In this document: positions 45,973 through 54,350 of the stretch, piece by piece
How positions within the stretch are numbered: position 1 is the first letter of the stretch
How the letters are laid out: each line of letters starts with the position of its first letter
Origin: Desulfosporosinus cupriresistens
GTDB lineage: Bacteria; Bacillota; Desulfitobacteriia; Desulfitobacteriales; Desulfitobacteriaceae
Assembly (NCBI RefSeq): GCF_001707885.1
Contig: NZ_MASS01000003.1
Location: 75,834-139,833 of the forward strand
Direction: 5' to 3'
DNA length: 64,000 nt
Made by a program: the position numbers and the translations under genes
Notes under the pieces: model-generated
What the model was told of the DNA's origin: nothing
Database searches by the model: none
The model's input: the letters and a program-made list of their open reading frames with translations, nothing else

Positions 45973-46155
45973 TTTTTGCTTACCTCCATCATTTAAAGAA
46001 AACAAAGTGTTCGTCAAACACTTAAATTATATCATAAAGCCATAAATAGAAACCAATTACTTTTCATTCCTCGTTTTCCATTATTTCTATTGCAAAATAA
46101 CTTCTAAGATTGTATTTGGCAATTCCAATGGTACGTTGTTAAGATGATACGAAGA

Positions 46156-46185
46156 GAGAAGCTGCATTAGCTAATACAGCTTCTC
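46156..46185 (-). terminator. Hairpin after the BON gene
   Basis: GAGAAGCTG / CAGCTTCTC arms surround a second palindrome ATTAGCTAAT, giving a long self-complementary hairpin 27 nt past the stop. The T-tract is weak (TCTCTTCG), so it may be a moderate terminator. Confidence 0.55.
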
Positions 46186-46211
46186 ACATTTTATTTTTCC
46201 ATTTCAAAGAT

Positions 46212-47102
46212 TTAACCTTTACTGAAATGTGCTGCAACTTTTATGGAATTATTAACGCCGTGAATTTCCGGGATATATTGGACCATTTGCTCAGCAAACT
46301 CTCGATGTTCTTCAGAATACACTTCACCCGTCAGAAATGCAATACCATCTTGAACAAAAGCACGAACTTGTCCGGAATTTAAACGATGTTGGCCAAGTTT
46401 AGCGACTAACTGTTCCGTTAACCACAAATCATCTCCTTGTGAGCGATGACGGGTAAAGATTTCGCTGACCACCGCTTTTACACCCGGTACCTGATAGGCT
46501 GTTTCAACAGCCCACTCCATTACTTCTTGTGTATTAACTAGTCCAGTTAAGGTAACCAGCCCATTCCGAGCCTCTGTTTTGATTTCATGAGCATCTACCC
46601 ACGGAGATGCAACCAACGCATTCTCAACACGATTAACCAAAGTTGCGTCATCTACAGCCTTTTCTAAAAATTGGATCTCACTTCGAATTTCTTTTACTCC
46701 GCGAACTTGAGAAGCTAAACGTTTAGCCAGCCGTTCTGTACTTTGGGTCTCAACATGCCCAAGCAGGGTCGCAATTCCTCGGCTCACTCGACAACCCAAG
46801 GTTGTGATATCTTTATAATTCGAGCCTTGAAAACGTTCAATAATACCTTGTTCAACATCTTTATCCTTGATATCTCCATCATTGGCAACAGTTAAAGAAT
46901 TATCCAATTCTCGAACTCCGTCAATTCGACCCACCCGACTACCGAAAAACTCCTTTTCCACAAGGCTGTCAACGGTCCCCCAAAGTGTAGCTCGATCCCC
47001 CTTGACCTCCACATGAAGTCCTTGGCCACTTTCCCCGAAATGTGTATGAATAAGTTTTTTGATATCCTTAAGGACTGCTTGTTCGGAGCGTGAATTATGC
47101 AT
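46212..47102 (-). CDS. BON-domain protein with four repeats
   Basis: This 296-aa soluble protein consists of about four BON domains (residues ~8-75, 82-150, 154-222, 226-296). Each has the pattern of a short helix, then xGxVxLxGxV and a GVxxVxxxI/L ending, for example GLVTLTGLVNTQ and GIAFLTGEVYSEE. BON domains bind phospholipid or stabilise envelopes in osmotic stress; no signal peptide is seen, so a cytoplasmic or peripheral-membrane role is assumed. I chose the ATG at 47102 with GGAGG 7 nt upstream; the longer frame begins at 47186. It follows the K+ channel gene, perhaps linked by osmotic stress. Confidence 0.85.
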   Translation of the reverse strand: MHNSRSEQAVLKDIKKLIHTHFGESGQGLHVEVKGDRATLWGTVDSLVEKEFFGSRVGRIDGVRELDNSLTVANDGDIKDKDVEQGIIERFQGSNYKDITTLGCRVSRGIATLLGHVETQSTERLAKRLASQVRGVKEIRSEIQFLEKAVDDATLVNRVENALVASPWVDAHEIKTEARNGLVTLTGLVNTQEVMEWAVETAYQVPGVKAVVSEIFTRHRSQGDDLWLTEQLVAKLGQHRLNSGQVRAFVQDGIAFLTGEVYSEEHREFAEQMVQYIPEIHGVNNSIKVAAHFSKG

Positions 47103-47196
47103 AAATCTACCTCCACAATGAAACTGTTCTTTTATCTCACTTGGAGGATATTTTATCCTAAGATTTACTTTTTTATTAACGCGCAAAAAGTTTAAT

Positions 47197-48207
47197 TTAA
47201 GATTGTAAACTTGCTATACTAGCAGCTACCTCTTCTAAGCGGTGCAATTGTTCTCTCAAACCTAAAACAATGAGAAGATCCCCTTGTAAAATTTCCTCCG
47301 CTGCCCCTGGATTACTAATAACCTCTTTATTTCGTAAGATTGCCAGAACCATTGCACCAGTTTGCTGTTTAATGCCACTAGTTGACAAGGTCTTCCCAAC
47401 TAAGCTAGAGCCTTGGTCAATCTTCAGCTCTACTATTTCCATCTCAATGTTGTGATCATGAATCACAGTCTCAATATACTCCATACTAATAGGTTTTAAA
47501 ATCGACATAGCCATTCTCCACCCACCTAAAATAGCAGGAGAAATCACTTTGTCTGCTCCGGCTCGTAATAACTTATTTTCAGATTCTAACTGATCCATCC
47601 GAGCAACCACATGAATATTGGGATTTAACCCTTTGGCCGTTAAGGTTACGAAGACATTTAAAGCATCCTCTGGTAATGCTGCGATAAGTCCTTTGGCTTT
47701 CTCAATGCTGGCCTTTTTCAACGTTTCATCATGTGTGGCGTCACTATGGATAACTAAAAATCCCTCTTCCCTAAACTCATTTACGAGATCTTCTTGTTGT
47801 TCAATCACAACACATTGCGCTCCCTCTTTACGAAGACGGTAAAGAACTTGCCTGCCAACGCGACCTGCTCCACAGACAATGATATGATTACGAAGTTGTT
47901 CAATCTTTCTTTTCATTTTTCTTCTCCCATAAACTCCGGCCAATTGACCTTCAATTAAAAAAGCCATCATAAGTCCAGTAAAATACACCATCACCCCAAC
48001 CCCGCCAATCATTAGGATGATAATAAAAACATGTCCGGCGTCAGATTGTACCTTAATATCACCATAGCCCACTGTCGTGATTGTTTCTACTGTAAAATAA
48101 ATAGCTTGAGCAAAATCAAGGTGTTCCGTTAACATAAGCCCCAATGTACCCACAATTAGGGTTACTAATAAGGCCAAAAAGGCGCTTACCATACGTCTAT
48201 CCAACAA
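47197..48207 (-). CDS. Potassium channel with RCK/TrkA-N domain
   Basis: This 336-aa protein has two transmembrane helices (about residues 7-28 and 58-85) around a pore loop with the K+ selectivity filter TTVGYGDI (about 44-51). A cytoplasmic TrkA-N Rossmann domain (IIVCGAGRVGRQVL, about 109-122) and a TrkA-C domain (about 250-330) follow, as in MthK-type channels. It conducts K+ under control of a bound nucleotide or ion. TTG start after AAAGGAG. It lies 40 nt after the PHP gene and 94 nt before the BON gene. Confidence 0.92.
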   Translation of the reverse strand: MLDRRMVSAFLALLVTLIVGTLGLMLTEHLDFAQAIYFTVETITTVGYGDIKVQSDAGHVFIIILMIGGVGVMVYFTGLMMAFLIEGQLAGVYGRRKMKRKIEQLRNHIIVCGAGRVGRQVLYRLRKEGAQCVVIEQQEDLVNEFREEGFLVIHSDATHDETLKKASIEKAKGLIAALPEDALNVFVTLTAKGLNPNIHVVARMDQLESENKLLRAGADKVISPAILGGWRMAMSILKPISMEYIETVIHDHNIEMEIVELKIDQGSSLVGKTLSTSGIKQQTGAMVLAILRNKEVISNPGAAEEILQGDLLIVLGLREQLHRLEEVAASIASLQS

Positions 48208-48247
48208 ATTACTCCTTTCTGTCAGGATTAACGTAACTAAGGATATT

Positions 48248-49081
48248 CTATAGCGTTAGGTAGGTCTGTAACTTAAGAACACCTTCAATTGGAACATCCA
48301 TCTGACCAAGTTGTATCTGACCAAAAGGCCCATGATAATCGCTACCACCTGTTGCTAAGATAGCAAATTTATCCGCGATCTCGGCATAGTACGGTATAAG
48401 CGTATTTTGTCTTTCCCAGTAACCATAATACACCTCAAGCCCAATAGGTCGATAAGCCAAAAGAGAAAAAATTATCTTTGGATCGAACAAAAGTCCGGGA
48501 TGGGCTACCACTGGAAACCCACCACAAGCCAAAATAAGGTCAACTGCGTCTTCGAAAGCATGCTTTTGATAGGGTAAATAGGCGACTCCCCCTGGCCGAA
48601 AATATTGCGCTATCTCACGCCAGTTTGGCTGACTGTGACTGCTCTCATGATGGTATATGGCCCTCATAATATGTCCCTTACTTACAGCCCCCTCAGAGTA
48701 GACTTCCCTCTCAACATCCTGCCATCTTAAAGAGAGACCATCATTATTAAGACATTCAACCATCTCATAAGCTAAAGCGGTTCGCTGCTCACGAATCTCT
48801 CTCAAACGAGCCTGTAAAAGTGGGTGATTAACATCCTTAAAATAGCCTAAGAGATGAACCTCATGGCCTTGATAGTTAGTTAGCAATTCCACGCCAGGAA
48901 TAATTTTAATATTTAAGCCCTTGGCAAGAATTTCAGCCTTAGCGACACCTTCAGTACTCTCATGATCCGTAATAGCCAAGGTTTGAACATTCTTGTCATA
49001 GGCTAGGTTCACGACCTCTTCAACTGAAAGCAAACCGTCAGATTCTTGAGTATGGACGTGTAGATCGACCCTCACGACCAC
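48248..49081 (-). CDS. PHP-domain phosphoesterase
   Basis: This 277-aa protein begins VDLHVHTQESDGLLSVEE with the PHP HxH motif, then ITDHESTEG (about residue 40), GVELLTNY, and the late VAHPGLLFD and TGGSDYHGP motifs (about 193 and 255) that complete the trinuclear metal site. The family includes 3',5'-nucleoside bisphosphate phosphatases (RNase AM/YciV-like). The nucleotide substrate is inferred from the family. GTG start; a second GTG two codons later has better ribosome-binding-site spacing. Probably co-transcribed with the K+ channel gene. Confidence 0.88.
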   Translation of the reverse strand: MVVRVDLHVHTQESDGLLSVEEVVNLAYDKNVQTLAITDHESTEGVAKAEILAKGLNIKIIPGVELLTNYQGHEVHLLGYFKDVNHPLLQARLREIREQRTALAYEMVECLNNDGLSLRWQDVEREVYSEGAVSKGHIMRAIYHHESSHSQPNWREIAQYFRPGGVAYLPYQKHAFEDAVDLILACGGFPVVAHPGLLFDPKIIFSLLAYRPIGLEVYYGYWERQNTLIPYYAEIADKFAILATGGSDYHGPFGQIQLGQMDVPIEGVLKLQTYLTL

Positions 49082-49264
49082 CCCTCCCTCCCATTTGTTT
49101 TTATATCATAGTTGCGTTGCTCATACCAACCAATCCCTTAATTTCTATATAGTGCAAAAAGGTCAAGAAAATAAACTTAATATGCCTATTCTGGCTTTTC
49201 GTCAGAAATCCTGCTTGGCTGTTTCTGTTTAAACTACAATTTTTATGGCACTTAATATTTTTTA

Positions 49265-49293
49265 TTGACACATTCCTCTTTATACGTTATAAT
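49265..49293 (+). promoter_or_regulatory. Perfect consensus promoter of tRNA-Trp
   Basis: TTGACA (49265-49270), a 17-nt spacer and TATAAT (49288-49293) match the sigma-A consensus at all 12 positions, about 22 nt before the tRNA 5' end. Such promoters are typical of stable RNA genes. Confidence 0.9.
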
Positions 49294-49315
49294 TCACTTC
49301 GTTGCAGAAAATCAT

Positions 49316-49389
49316 AGGGGATTAGTTTAATGGTAGAACAGCGGTCTCCAAAACCGTCAGTGCGAGTTCGACTCTTGCATCCCCTGCCA
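49316..49389 (+). tRNA. tRNA-Trp (anticodon CCA)
   Basis: The acceptor stem AGGGGAT/ATCCCCT, a D-arm with GGTAGAAC, the anticodon stem-loop GCGGT-CTCCAAA-ACCGT with anticodon CCA, and a T-arm GAGTTCGACTC complete a cloverleaf. Discriminator G and an encoded CCA end follow. One G-U pair closes the anticodon stem. It has its own perfect promoter and terminator. I see no attachment-site duplicate of its 3' end in the window. Confidence 0.96.
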
Positions 49390-49402
49390 ACAAAAAAGAT
49401 AG

Positions 49403-49429
49403 ACACCGCAAGGATTTGCGGTGTTTTTT
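49403..49429 (+). terminator. Terminator of tRNA-Trp
   Basis: A perfect 8-bp ACACCGCA / TGCGGTGT stem, 6-nt loop, then TTTTTAG, 14 nt after the tRNA CCA end. Confidence 0.88.
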
Positions 49430-49476
49430 AGTTTGCTTAGCAAGTTAACTTTTTTGGGGTTTGGACAGATTTAATT

Positions 49477-49998
49477 TTATAGGACATATTTGTCTATATG
49501 ACCCTTCTTAAGTTGTCTCATTAAGTCTCTTCTAATCGTAAAACAACAATCCCTCTGACCCAATAATTCAAAATCACAGCTATTTATCTTCGATAATTCT
49601 ATATCTTTATATAAAAACTCCTCGAATTCATCCCACCCAAACCAAATCGACCAAACCTCAATGGAATTACTTTCTTGGATGTTATTATTTAGATACTCTT
49701 GAAATTGATTTGCCCACTTTAAATCAAAGTTTCCACTAAGCCAATAAATGTATTTTTTCTTAATATATTCTTCAAGTCCATCGGGGGGATTCTTACATAT
49801 TGAAATTTCTAATCCGCCAGTGTCCGCTTCATTCGGAATAAATAATGCTTCACAATCATCCGGAAGTTTGTCGAGATCCCAGAATGATTCTGGTCTTGGA
49901 TTCATCTCCTTTAAGTCTTTAACAGTCAACTTGATGACGCCGGACAAATCGATTTCTGGCAATTCACCGTCAGATGCAAGAAATGTAAATCTACTCAA
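49477..49998 (-). CDS. Hypothetical protein (173 aa)
   Basis: No family recognised. The acidic product is rich in Asp, Glu and Trp (for example VWSIWFGWDEFEEFLYKD, about residues 113-130), with CEALFIPNEADTGGLEISI in the middle. The acidic, tryptophan-rich composition resembles small immunity proteins, but no partner toxin is nearby. Start TTG at 49998 with AGGGTG 8 nt upstream; a further TTG at 50016 is possible. It lies in an AT-rich stretch next to tRNA-Trp. Function unknown. Confidence 0.6.
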   Translation of the reverse strand: MSRFTFLASDGELPEIDLSGVIKLTVKDLKEMNPRPESFWDLDKLPDDCEALFIPNEADTGGLEISICKNPPDGLEEYIKKKYIYWLSGNFDLKWANQFQEYLNNNIQESNSIEVWSIWFGWDEFEEFLYKDIELSKINSCDFELLGQRDCCFTIRRDLMRQLKKGHIDKYVL

Positions 49999-50163
49999 AT
50001 AATCACACCCTATCAAATATTTAATTCTTCATAAATGACAAGAGAATTACTTTCAAAATTACACTAACCAAGGTGATTCTAGACTTTACAGTTTGGTTGA
50101 CTAAAATTTCGTCGTTTACTCCGAGCCCCGATATACGCCATTCCATATAACGTTTAGGGATTA

Positions 50164-51051
50164 TCAGCTTCCATCTGACTTGGCTTTTAGTTCAAGTTCT
50201 TCCGTCTTACCATCCAAAGTTATCTCCATTTTGTAGACACTATCTAATTGAGGTATCAGACCATTACTTCCACTGACACCTAGGTTGATAGTTCTCGCCA
50301 GCATTTCGGGTGTTATTTCCTGAGTACCATAACTTTTATCAGTTCCAGCACTAACGCTGTACTTCATTGGAACTGGGTGCTCAGGGATTTTGCCCTTGTA
50401 GATGATAGTCGTTGTTTCTGTATTATAACTATCACATTGAAGCTTATCGTCACTGTCAGTCCACCAGTGTTCATAGTATCTTAAAGAAAGCTTAACGTCC
50501 CAGCTTGGACTGTCACCCATGAACACAACCTCTTTTCCTGCATTAAGATCAGTAAAGATTACCTGATTTACTTTCTTAAAATTATCGACAACTGCTTGAG
50601 GGTTAGCATTGTACAAATAAGTAATAGAATAGACAAGCTCAAGATTCTTTACGCTGTATTGCTTGGAGAAATAACTTCTTCCTTCAAATGTAAACGCAAA
50701 TATGTTTCCCTGCTCAAACCATCGAAAGTTTTCCCTTCTCTCTACGAAGGAACTATATGGATAAATAAACAGTAAGTTTCCTTGTAAATCCTTATAAATA
50801 GTTGGTTCAGTATCTTTAACCCTAAATTCTTGGGGGTTAAGTGAAGTCTCAGGCAGGAAATTTATTCCTTCAATTCGGAAAGTTTGAATTACATCGTGTG
50901 CATTTATAATTTCCCTATTTGCTGCCCCCTCTACCTTATGATCGATGAAGACCGAACCTGAGAGGATGAAGATTGCTAAGCAAGCAAATATCACAGATAA
51001 ATACCTATGAGGACTGACCGTACGACTAAGGGTATCCGCTTTCACATTCAT
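50164..51051 (-). CDS. Membrane-anchored hypothetical protein (295 aa)
   Basis: One N-terminal helix (about residues 18-40, YLSVIFACLAIFILSGSVFI) acts as an uncleaved anchor or signal peptide; the remainder is outside and mostly beta-rich, with YYEHWWTDSDDKLQCD in the middle. No recognised motif. GGGGTGAG precedes the ATG. A cell-surface or envelope role follows from the topology only. Next to the 173-aa gene in the same orientation, separated by 165 nt. Confidence 0.6.
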   Translation of the reverse strand: MNVKADTLSRTVSPHRYLSVIFACLAIFILSGSVFIDHKVEGAANREIINAHDVIQTFRIEGINFLPETSLNPQEFRVKDTEPTIYKDLQGNLLFIYPYSSFVERRENFRWFEQGNIFAFTFEGRSYFSKQYSVKNLELVYSITYLYNANPQAVVDNFKKVNQVIFTDLNAGKEVVFMGDSPSWDVKLSLRYYEHWWTDSDDKLQCDSYNTETTTIIYKGKIPEHPVPMKYSVSAGTDKSYGTQEITPEMLARTINLGVSGSNGLIPQLDSVYKMEITLDGKTEELELKAKSDGS

Positions 51052-51221
51052 AAACTCACCCCTAATAATTAAATTATTGAAATAAACGTTGTATTCTCTA
51101 GCCTAAAAAATTGAAAATCTACAAACATCACAATATAATAGATAAAGAATGATTTAAGGTTAGTAGTAATAGAAATCCTTCACTAAATTGATTAAAGTTG
51201 GCACACAAGGAGGAATCAGTT

Positions 51222-51491
51222 TTGAATCAGAAGAAAATTATTTATAACGTTTTAAGTGCTATTGAGAAAGGTGAAAATCTATCAAAATTAAAATTCTCAG
51301 ATTTTGGCCTGAGTCTAATAGAATTTAGGGACTTAATTGATCAAATTCAGGACGATGACTTAATTAAGGGAGCGTCTGTACCTCGCGGGCAAGGAAACCC
51401 TGACCGCATGGTGCTTCTTGAGGCTGCCAAAATCACTTTAAAGGGATTGGCTTACTTAAAAAAGAATAGTACTCTTATAGAGACAAAATAG
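51222..51491 (+). CDS. YjcQ-like winged-helix protein
   Basis: This 89-aa protein starts MNQKKIIYNVLSAIEKGE and ends with ITLKGLAYLKKNSTL, the pattern of the YjcQ family, a small winged-helix domain found in Bacillus and clostridial genomes. Start TTG at 51222 with AAGGAGG 8 nt upstream. Probably a nucleic-acid binder; target unknown. Ends at the terminator at 51528-51566. Confidence 0.75.
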   Translation: MNQKKIIYNVLSAIEKGENLSKLKFSDFGLSLIEFRDLIDQIQDDDLIKGASVPRGQGNPDRMVLLEAAKITLKGLAYLKKNSTLIETK

Positions 51492-51527
51492 GATTAAACC
51501 TTAAAGAAATTAAGAATTACAAGTGGT

Positions 51528-51566
51528 CGAGTCTGTAAATAATTTGGAGACTCGGGCTCTTTTTTT
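51528..51566 (+). terminator. Terminator of the YjcQ-like gene
   Basis: CGAGTCT / AGACTCG arms (7 bp, 13-nt loop) are followed by GGCTC and a T7 tract. The five bases between stem and T-tract make it less than ideal. Confidence 0.6.
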
Positions 51567-51620
51567 ATACCACCAGAAAGTATAAGGACAACAAGGCCGC
51601 CGCCTTCGTTAGAGGCTAAA

Positions 51621-51679
51621 AAGAAGGCTAATACGTGCGAAGACAGTGTCTTCGCGGGCGCCAGCCAAGTTTTCTTTAT
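51621..51679 (-). repeat. Dispersed intergenic repeat, short copy
   Basis: This minus-strand copy matches the ends of 21141-21241: 23 nt at one end (ATAAAGAAAACTTGG to GGCGCC) and about 30 nt at the other. The internal arms are joined directly into a tight hairpin, GCGAAGAC-ACT-GTCTTCGC. Read toward the downstream GntR gene it ends in TTTTCTTTAT, exactly as in the other copy relative to its downstream gene. Confidence 0.65.
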
Positions 51680-51795
51680 GCTCGGAACGATCTCCCATCG
51701 TGTGTAACTCCCTATAAGACATCAGACATCTTGCTTGAAAAACGATGTCTACTACAGTATCATAAAACTGAGATTCTAAATGGGGAGGATTGCCC

Positions 51796-52482
51796 ATGAC
51801 AAGACCCGGCAGAAGCCTGGCTGAAAATGTAGCAGACGATATTCTAGCAATGATCTCCATAGATAAAAAATTTGCCATGGGAGATAAGCTTCCCAATGAA
51901 AACCAACTTTCTGAGGATTTACAAGTCAGCCGAACCACCTTACGAGAAGCTATAAGAATTTTAGTCACTCATAATGTCTTAGAAATTCGCCGCGGAAAAG
52001 GGACTTATGTGAAGAATAACCCCGAGTTAAACGAAGGGTATAACTTAAAAGACCTCACAACGTGCCAACTGGACGTAAAAGATTTATATGAAATGCGCCT
52101 GATTTTCGAGCCACAATCAGCCTATTATGCAGCAAAGCGGGCTACAGATAAAGAGCTTGAGCGGATTCTTTACTACGGGAGGCTAGAAGAAGAACTCATT
52201 CTAAAAAAAGAAGATCGAACCGAGGTTGAACAGGCCTTCCATAAATCAATTGCCAAGGCAACTCATAATGAATTTATGAATCGCCTGATGCCTATCCTTT
52301 ATCAGGCCATTGACAAAGGCGTCCTCTTAGCAGACACGAAGGAGGAAATGATTCAGAACACCTTAAATGACCATCGGATGATCATGGAGTTTCTAGCAAA
52401 ACGAGATGCTGAAGGAGCGAAAACCGCAATGAAGCTTCATATCATTCATGCCATGAGAGGCTTCGGAATTGCAGAAGAATAA
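51796..52482 (+). CDS. FadR-type GntR transcriptional regulator
   Basis: This 228-aa regulator has an N-terminal winged helix (MGDKLPNENQLSEDLQVSRTT plus LREAIRIL, about residues 30-58) and an all-helical FCD effector domain (DLYEMRLIFEPQSAYYAAKRAT, EVEQAFHKSIAKATHN). Conserved Asp/His positions of the FCD metal site (FHKSIA, NDHRMIMEFLAKRD, KLHI) are visible. It starts at ATG 51796, 7 nt after GGGGAGG. It lies 127 nt ahead of ilvD on the same strand and may regulate that gene or a sugar-acid pathway. Confidence 0.9.
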   Translation: MTRPGRSLAENVADDILAMISIDKKFAMGDKLPNENQLSEDLQVSRTTLREAIRILVTHNVLEIRRGKGTYVKNNPELNEGYNLKDLTTCQLDVKDLYEMRLIFEPQSAYYAAKRATDKELERILYYGRLEEELILKKEDRTEVEQAFHKSIAKATHNEFMNRLMPILYQAIDKGVLLADTKEEMIQNTLNDHRMIMEFLAKRDAEGAKTAMKLHIIHAMRGFGIAEE

Positions 52483-52544
52483 CGCAACCCGAGCTATTTC
52501 GTCTAAGAAAACAGTTTTTTATATTAGCAGTATAATTTATAGTA

Positions 52545-52583
52545 TGGACATTAGACGTCATACTACGTATAATGTAATTATAC
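52545..52583 (+). promoter_or_regulatory. ilvD promoter with overlapping inverted repeat
   Basis: TGGACA (52545-52550), 17 nt and TATAAT (52568-52573) form a near-consensus promoter. A perfect 7-bp inverted repeat GTATAAT-gta-ATTATAC (52567-52583) overlaps the -10 box: a natural operator position for a repressor such as the adjacent GntR protein. Confidence 0.55.
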
Positions 52584-52609
52584 AACTTTAGAATAGAGAG
52601 GTGTTTAAA

Positions 52610-54271
52610 ATGAATAGTGATGCAGTAACCAAAAGTGTACCGCAACGTGCCTTGTTTCATGCGCTGGGCTTAACAAATGAGGAAATGGAAAGGCCCTTAA
52701 TCGGCATCGTCAGCTCCAAAAACGATATCGTTCCAGGACATATGAATCTGGATAAAATCGTAGATGCGGTCAAGTTGGGTGTAGCAATGGCTGGAGGAAC
52801 TCCCCTTGTCTACCCCGCGATTGCTGTATGCGACGGCTTAGCCATGGGTCATCAGGGAATGAAATATTCGCTTGTTACCAGAGAATTGATTGCTGATTCC
52901 ACCGAAGCCATGACCCTGGCCCATGCCTTTGACGCTCTCGTCATGGTACCAAACTGTGATAAGAACGTCCCCGGTTTATTAATGGCTGCAGCACGCTTGA
53001 ATATTCCAACCGTCTTTGTCAGCGGTGGTCCGATGCTTGCAGGTAAAGTAGATGGGCAGAAGATTAGCTTTTCCAATGTTTCTGAAGCAGTCAGCGAATT
53101 CCAAGCAGGAAAAATCACTAAAGAAAAATTACAGGAATTTGAAAACAAAGGTTGCCCAACCTGTGGTTCCTGTTCAGGCATGTATACGGCGAATAGTATG
53201 AACTGCCTGACAGAAGTGTTGGGAATGGGGTTGGAAGGCAATGGCACCATCCCAGCTGTTTATTCGGCCCGGATTCAGCTCGCCAAGCATGCAGGCATGA
53301 AAATTATGGAGCTTTTGAAAAGGAATATCCGGCCAAGAGATATTATGACTCAAGGGGCCTTTGAAAATGCTTTGACCTTAGATATGGCTTTGGGTTGCAG
53401 TACCAACAGTATGCTGCACCTTCCCGCCATTGCTCATGAATGCGGCATTGAATTAAATCTAGATATCGCCAATGAAATCAGCGACAAAACGCCGAATCTT
53501 TGCCATCTCGCCCCTACAGGACATACTTTCATAGAAGACCTCAACGAAGCCGGCGGAATCTATGCAGTAATGAATGAAATCAATAAATTAGGTTTGCTCA
53601 AAACCGATTTGATGACTTGCACCGGCCAAACTGTTGGAGAAAACATTGCTGGCTGCCTCAATAAAAATCCGGAAGTAATCCGACCTGTCGAAGACCCTTA
53701 TAGCAAAACTGGCGGGATCGCAGTTTTAAAAGGCAATCTGGCCCCCGATTCCTGTGTTGTAAAGCGTTCCGCCGTTGCACCCCAAATGCTCAAACATGAA
53801 GGTCCTGCCAGAGTATTTGACTGTGAAGAAGATGCCATGCTGGCAATTAATTCCGGCAAGATTGTAGCCGGAGATGTTATTGTAATCCGCTATGAAGGTC
53901 CGAAGGGTGGGCCAGGCATGCGAGAAATGTTAAACCCTACCTCTGCAATTATGGGACATGGTCTTGGTGAAAGCGTTGCCTTGATTACCGATGGGCGCTT
54001 CAGTGGGGCAACCAGAGGGGCAGCAATCGGTCATGTTTCACCTGAAGCAGCAGTAGGCGGTAATATCGCCTTGATCGAGGACGGAGACATCATCCAAATT
54101 GACATTATGGCCAATAAAATTGATTTTATCATCAGTGATACCGAACTAATAAAACGCAGAGCAAACTGGAAACCAAGGAAACCGAGAATTACAACAGGCT
54201 ACCTGGCCAGATATGCCGCTCAGGTCACGTCGGGCAATAAAGGGGCCATTTTAGAAATTCCCAAGCAATAG
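52610..54271 (+). CDS. ilvD: Dihydroxy-acid dehydratase
   Basis: This 553-aa Fe-S enzyme converts 2,3-dihydroxy-isovalerate (or the methylvalerate) to the 2-keto acid in valine/isoleucine/leucine synthesis. The iron-sulfur ligands appear in [13 protein letters not shown] (about residue 118) and [19 protein letters not shown] (about 181-199), and the C-terminal [20 protein letters not shown] (about 462) carries the catalytic Ser loop. It starts at ATG 52610 after GAGAGG. The preceding FadR-type regulator hints that a family member with sugar-acid substrate (EDD/IlvD group) is also possible. No other ilv gene is in the window. Confidence 0.92.
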   Translation: MNSDAVTKSVPQRALFHALGLTNEEMERPLIGIVSSKNDIVPGHMNLDKIVDAVKLGVAMAGGTPLVYPAIAVCDGLAMGHQGMKYSLVTRELIADSTEAMTLAHAFDALVMVPNCDKNVPGLLMAAARLNIPTVFVSGGPMLAGKVDGQKISFSNVSEAVSEFQAGKITKEKLQEFENKGCPTCGSCSGMYTANSMNCLTEVLGMGLEGNGTIPAVYSARIQLAKHAGMKIMELLKRNIRPRDIMTQGAFENALTLDMALGCSTNSMLHLPAIAHECGIELNLDIANEISDKTPNLCHLAPTGHTFIEDLNEAGGIYAVMNEINKLGLLKTDLMTCTGQTVGENIAGCLNKNPEVIRPVEDPYSKTGGIAVLKGNLAPDSCVVKRSAVAPQMLKHEGPARVFDCEEDAMLAINSGKIVAGDVIVIRYEGPKGGPGMREMLNPTSAIMGHGLGESVALITDGRFSGATRGAAIGHVSPEAAVGGNIALIEDGDIIQIDIMANKIDFIISDTELIKRRANWKPRKPRITTGYLARYAAQVTSGNKGAILEIPKQ

Positions 54272-54284
54272 CATTATGTCGATT

Positions 54285-54325
54285 AAGGGCTCATAACCAG
54301 GTCTATCTGGGTATGGGCCTTTTTA
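54285..54325 (+). terminator. Terminator of ilvD
   Basis: GGCTCATAaCC / GGgTATGgGCC arms with one mismatch and wobbles, then TTTTTA, 13 nt past the stop. Confidence 0.65.
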
Positions 54326-54350
54326 TTAGCTTCCTATACATTTCTGAAAA

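Noticed and set aside
49316..49476. tRNA-Trp as an integration site
   Set aside because: No direct repeat of the tRNA 3' end, integrase or excisionase gene is visible in the window.
52501..52609. T-box or other known riboswitch before ilvD
   Set aside because: No T-box bulge sequence or known aptamer core; the short gap holds a promoter with an inverted repeat instead.
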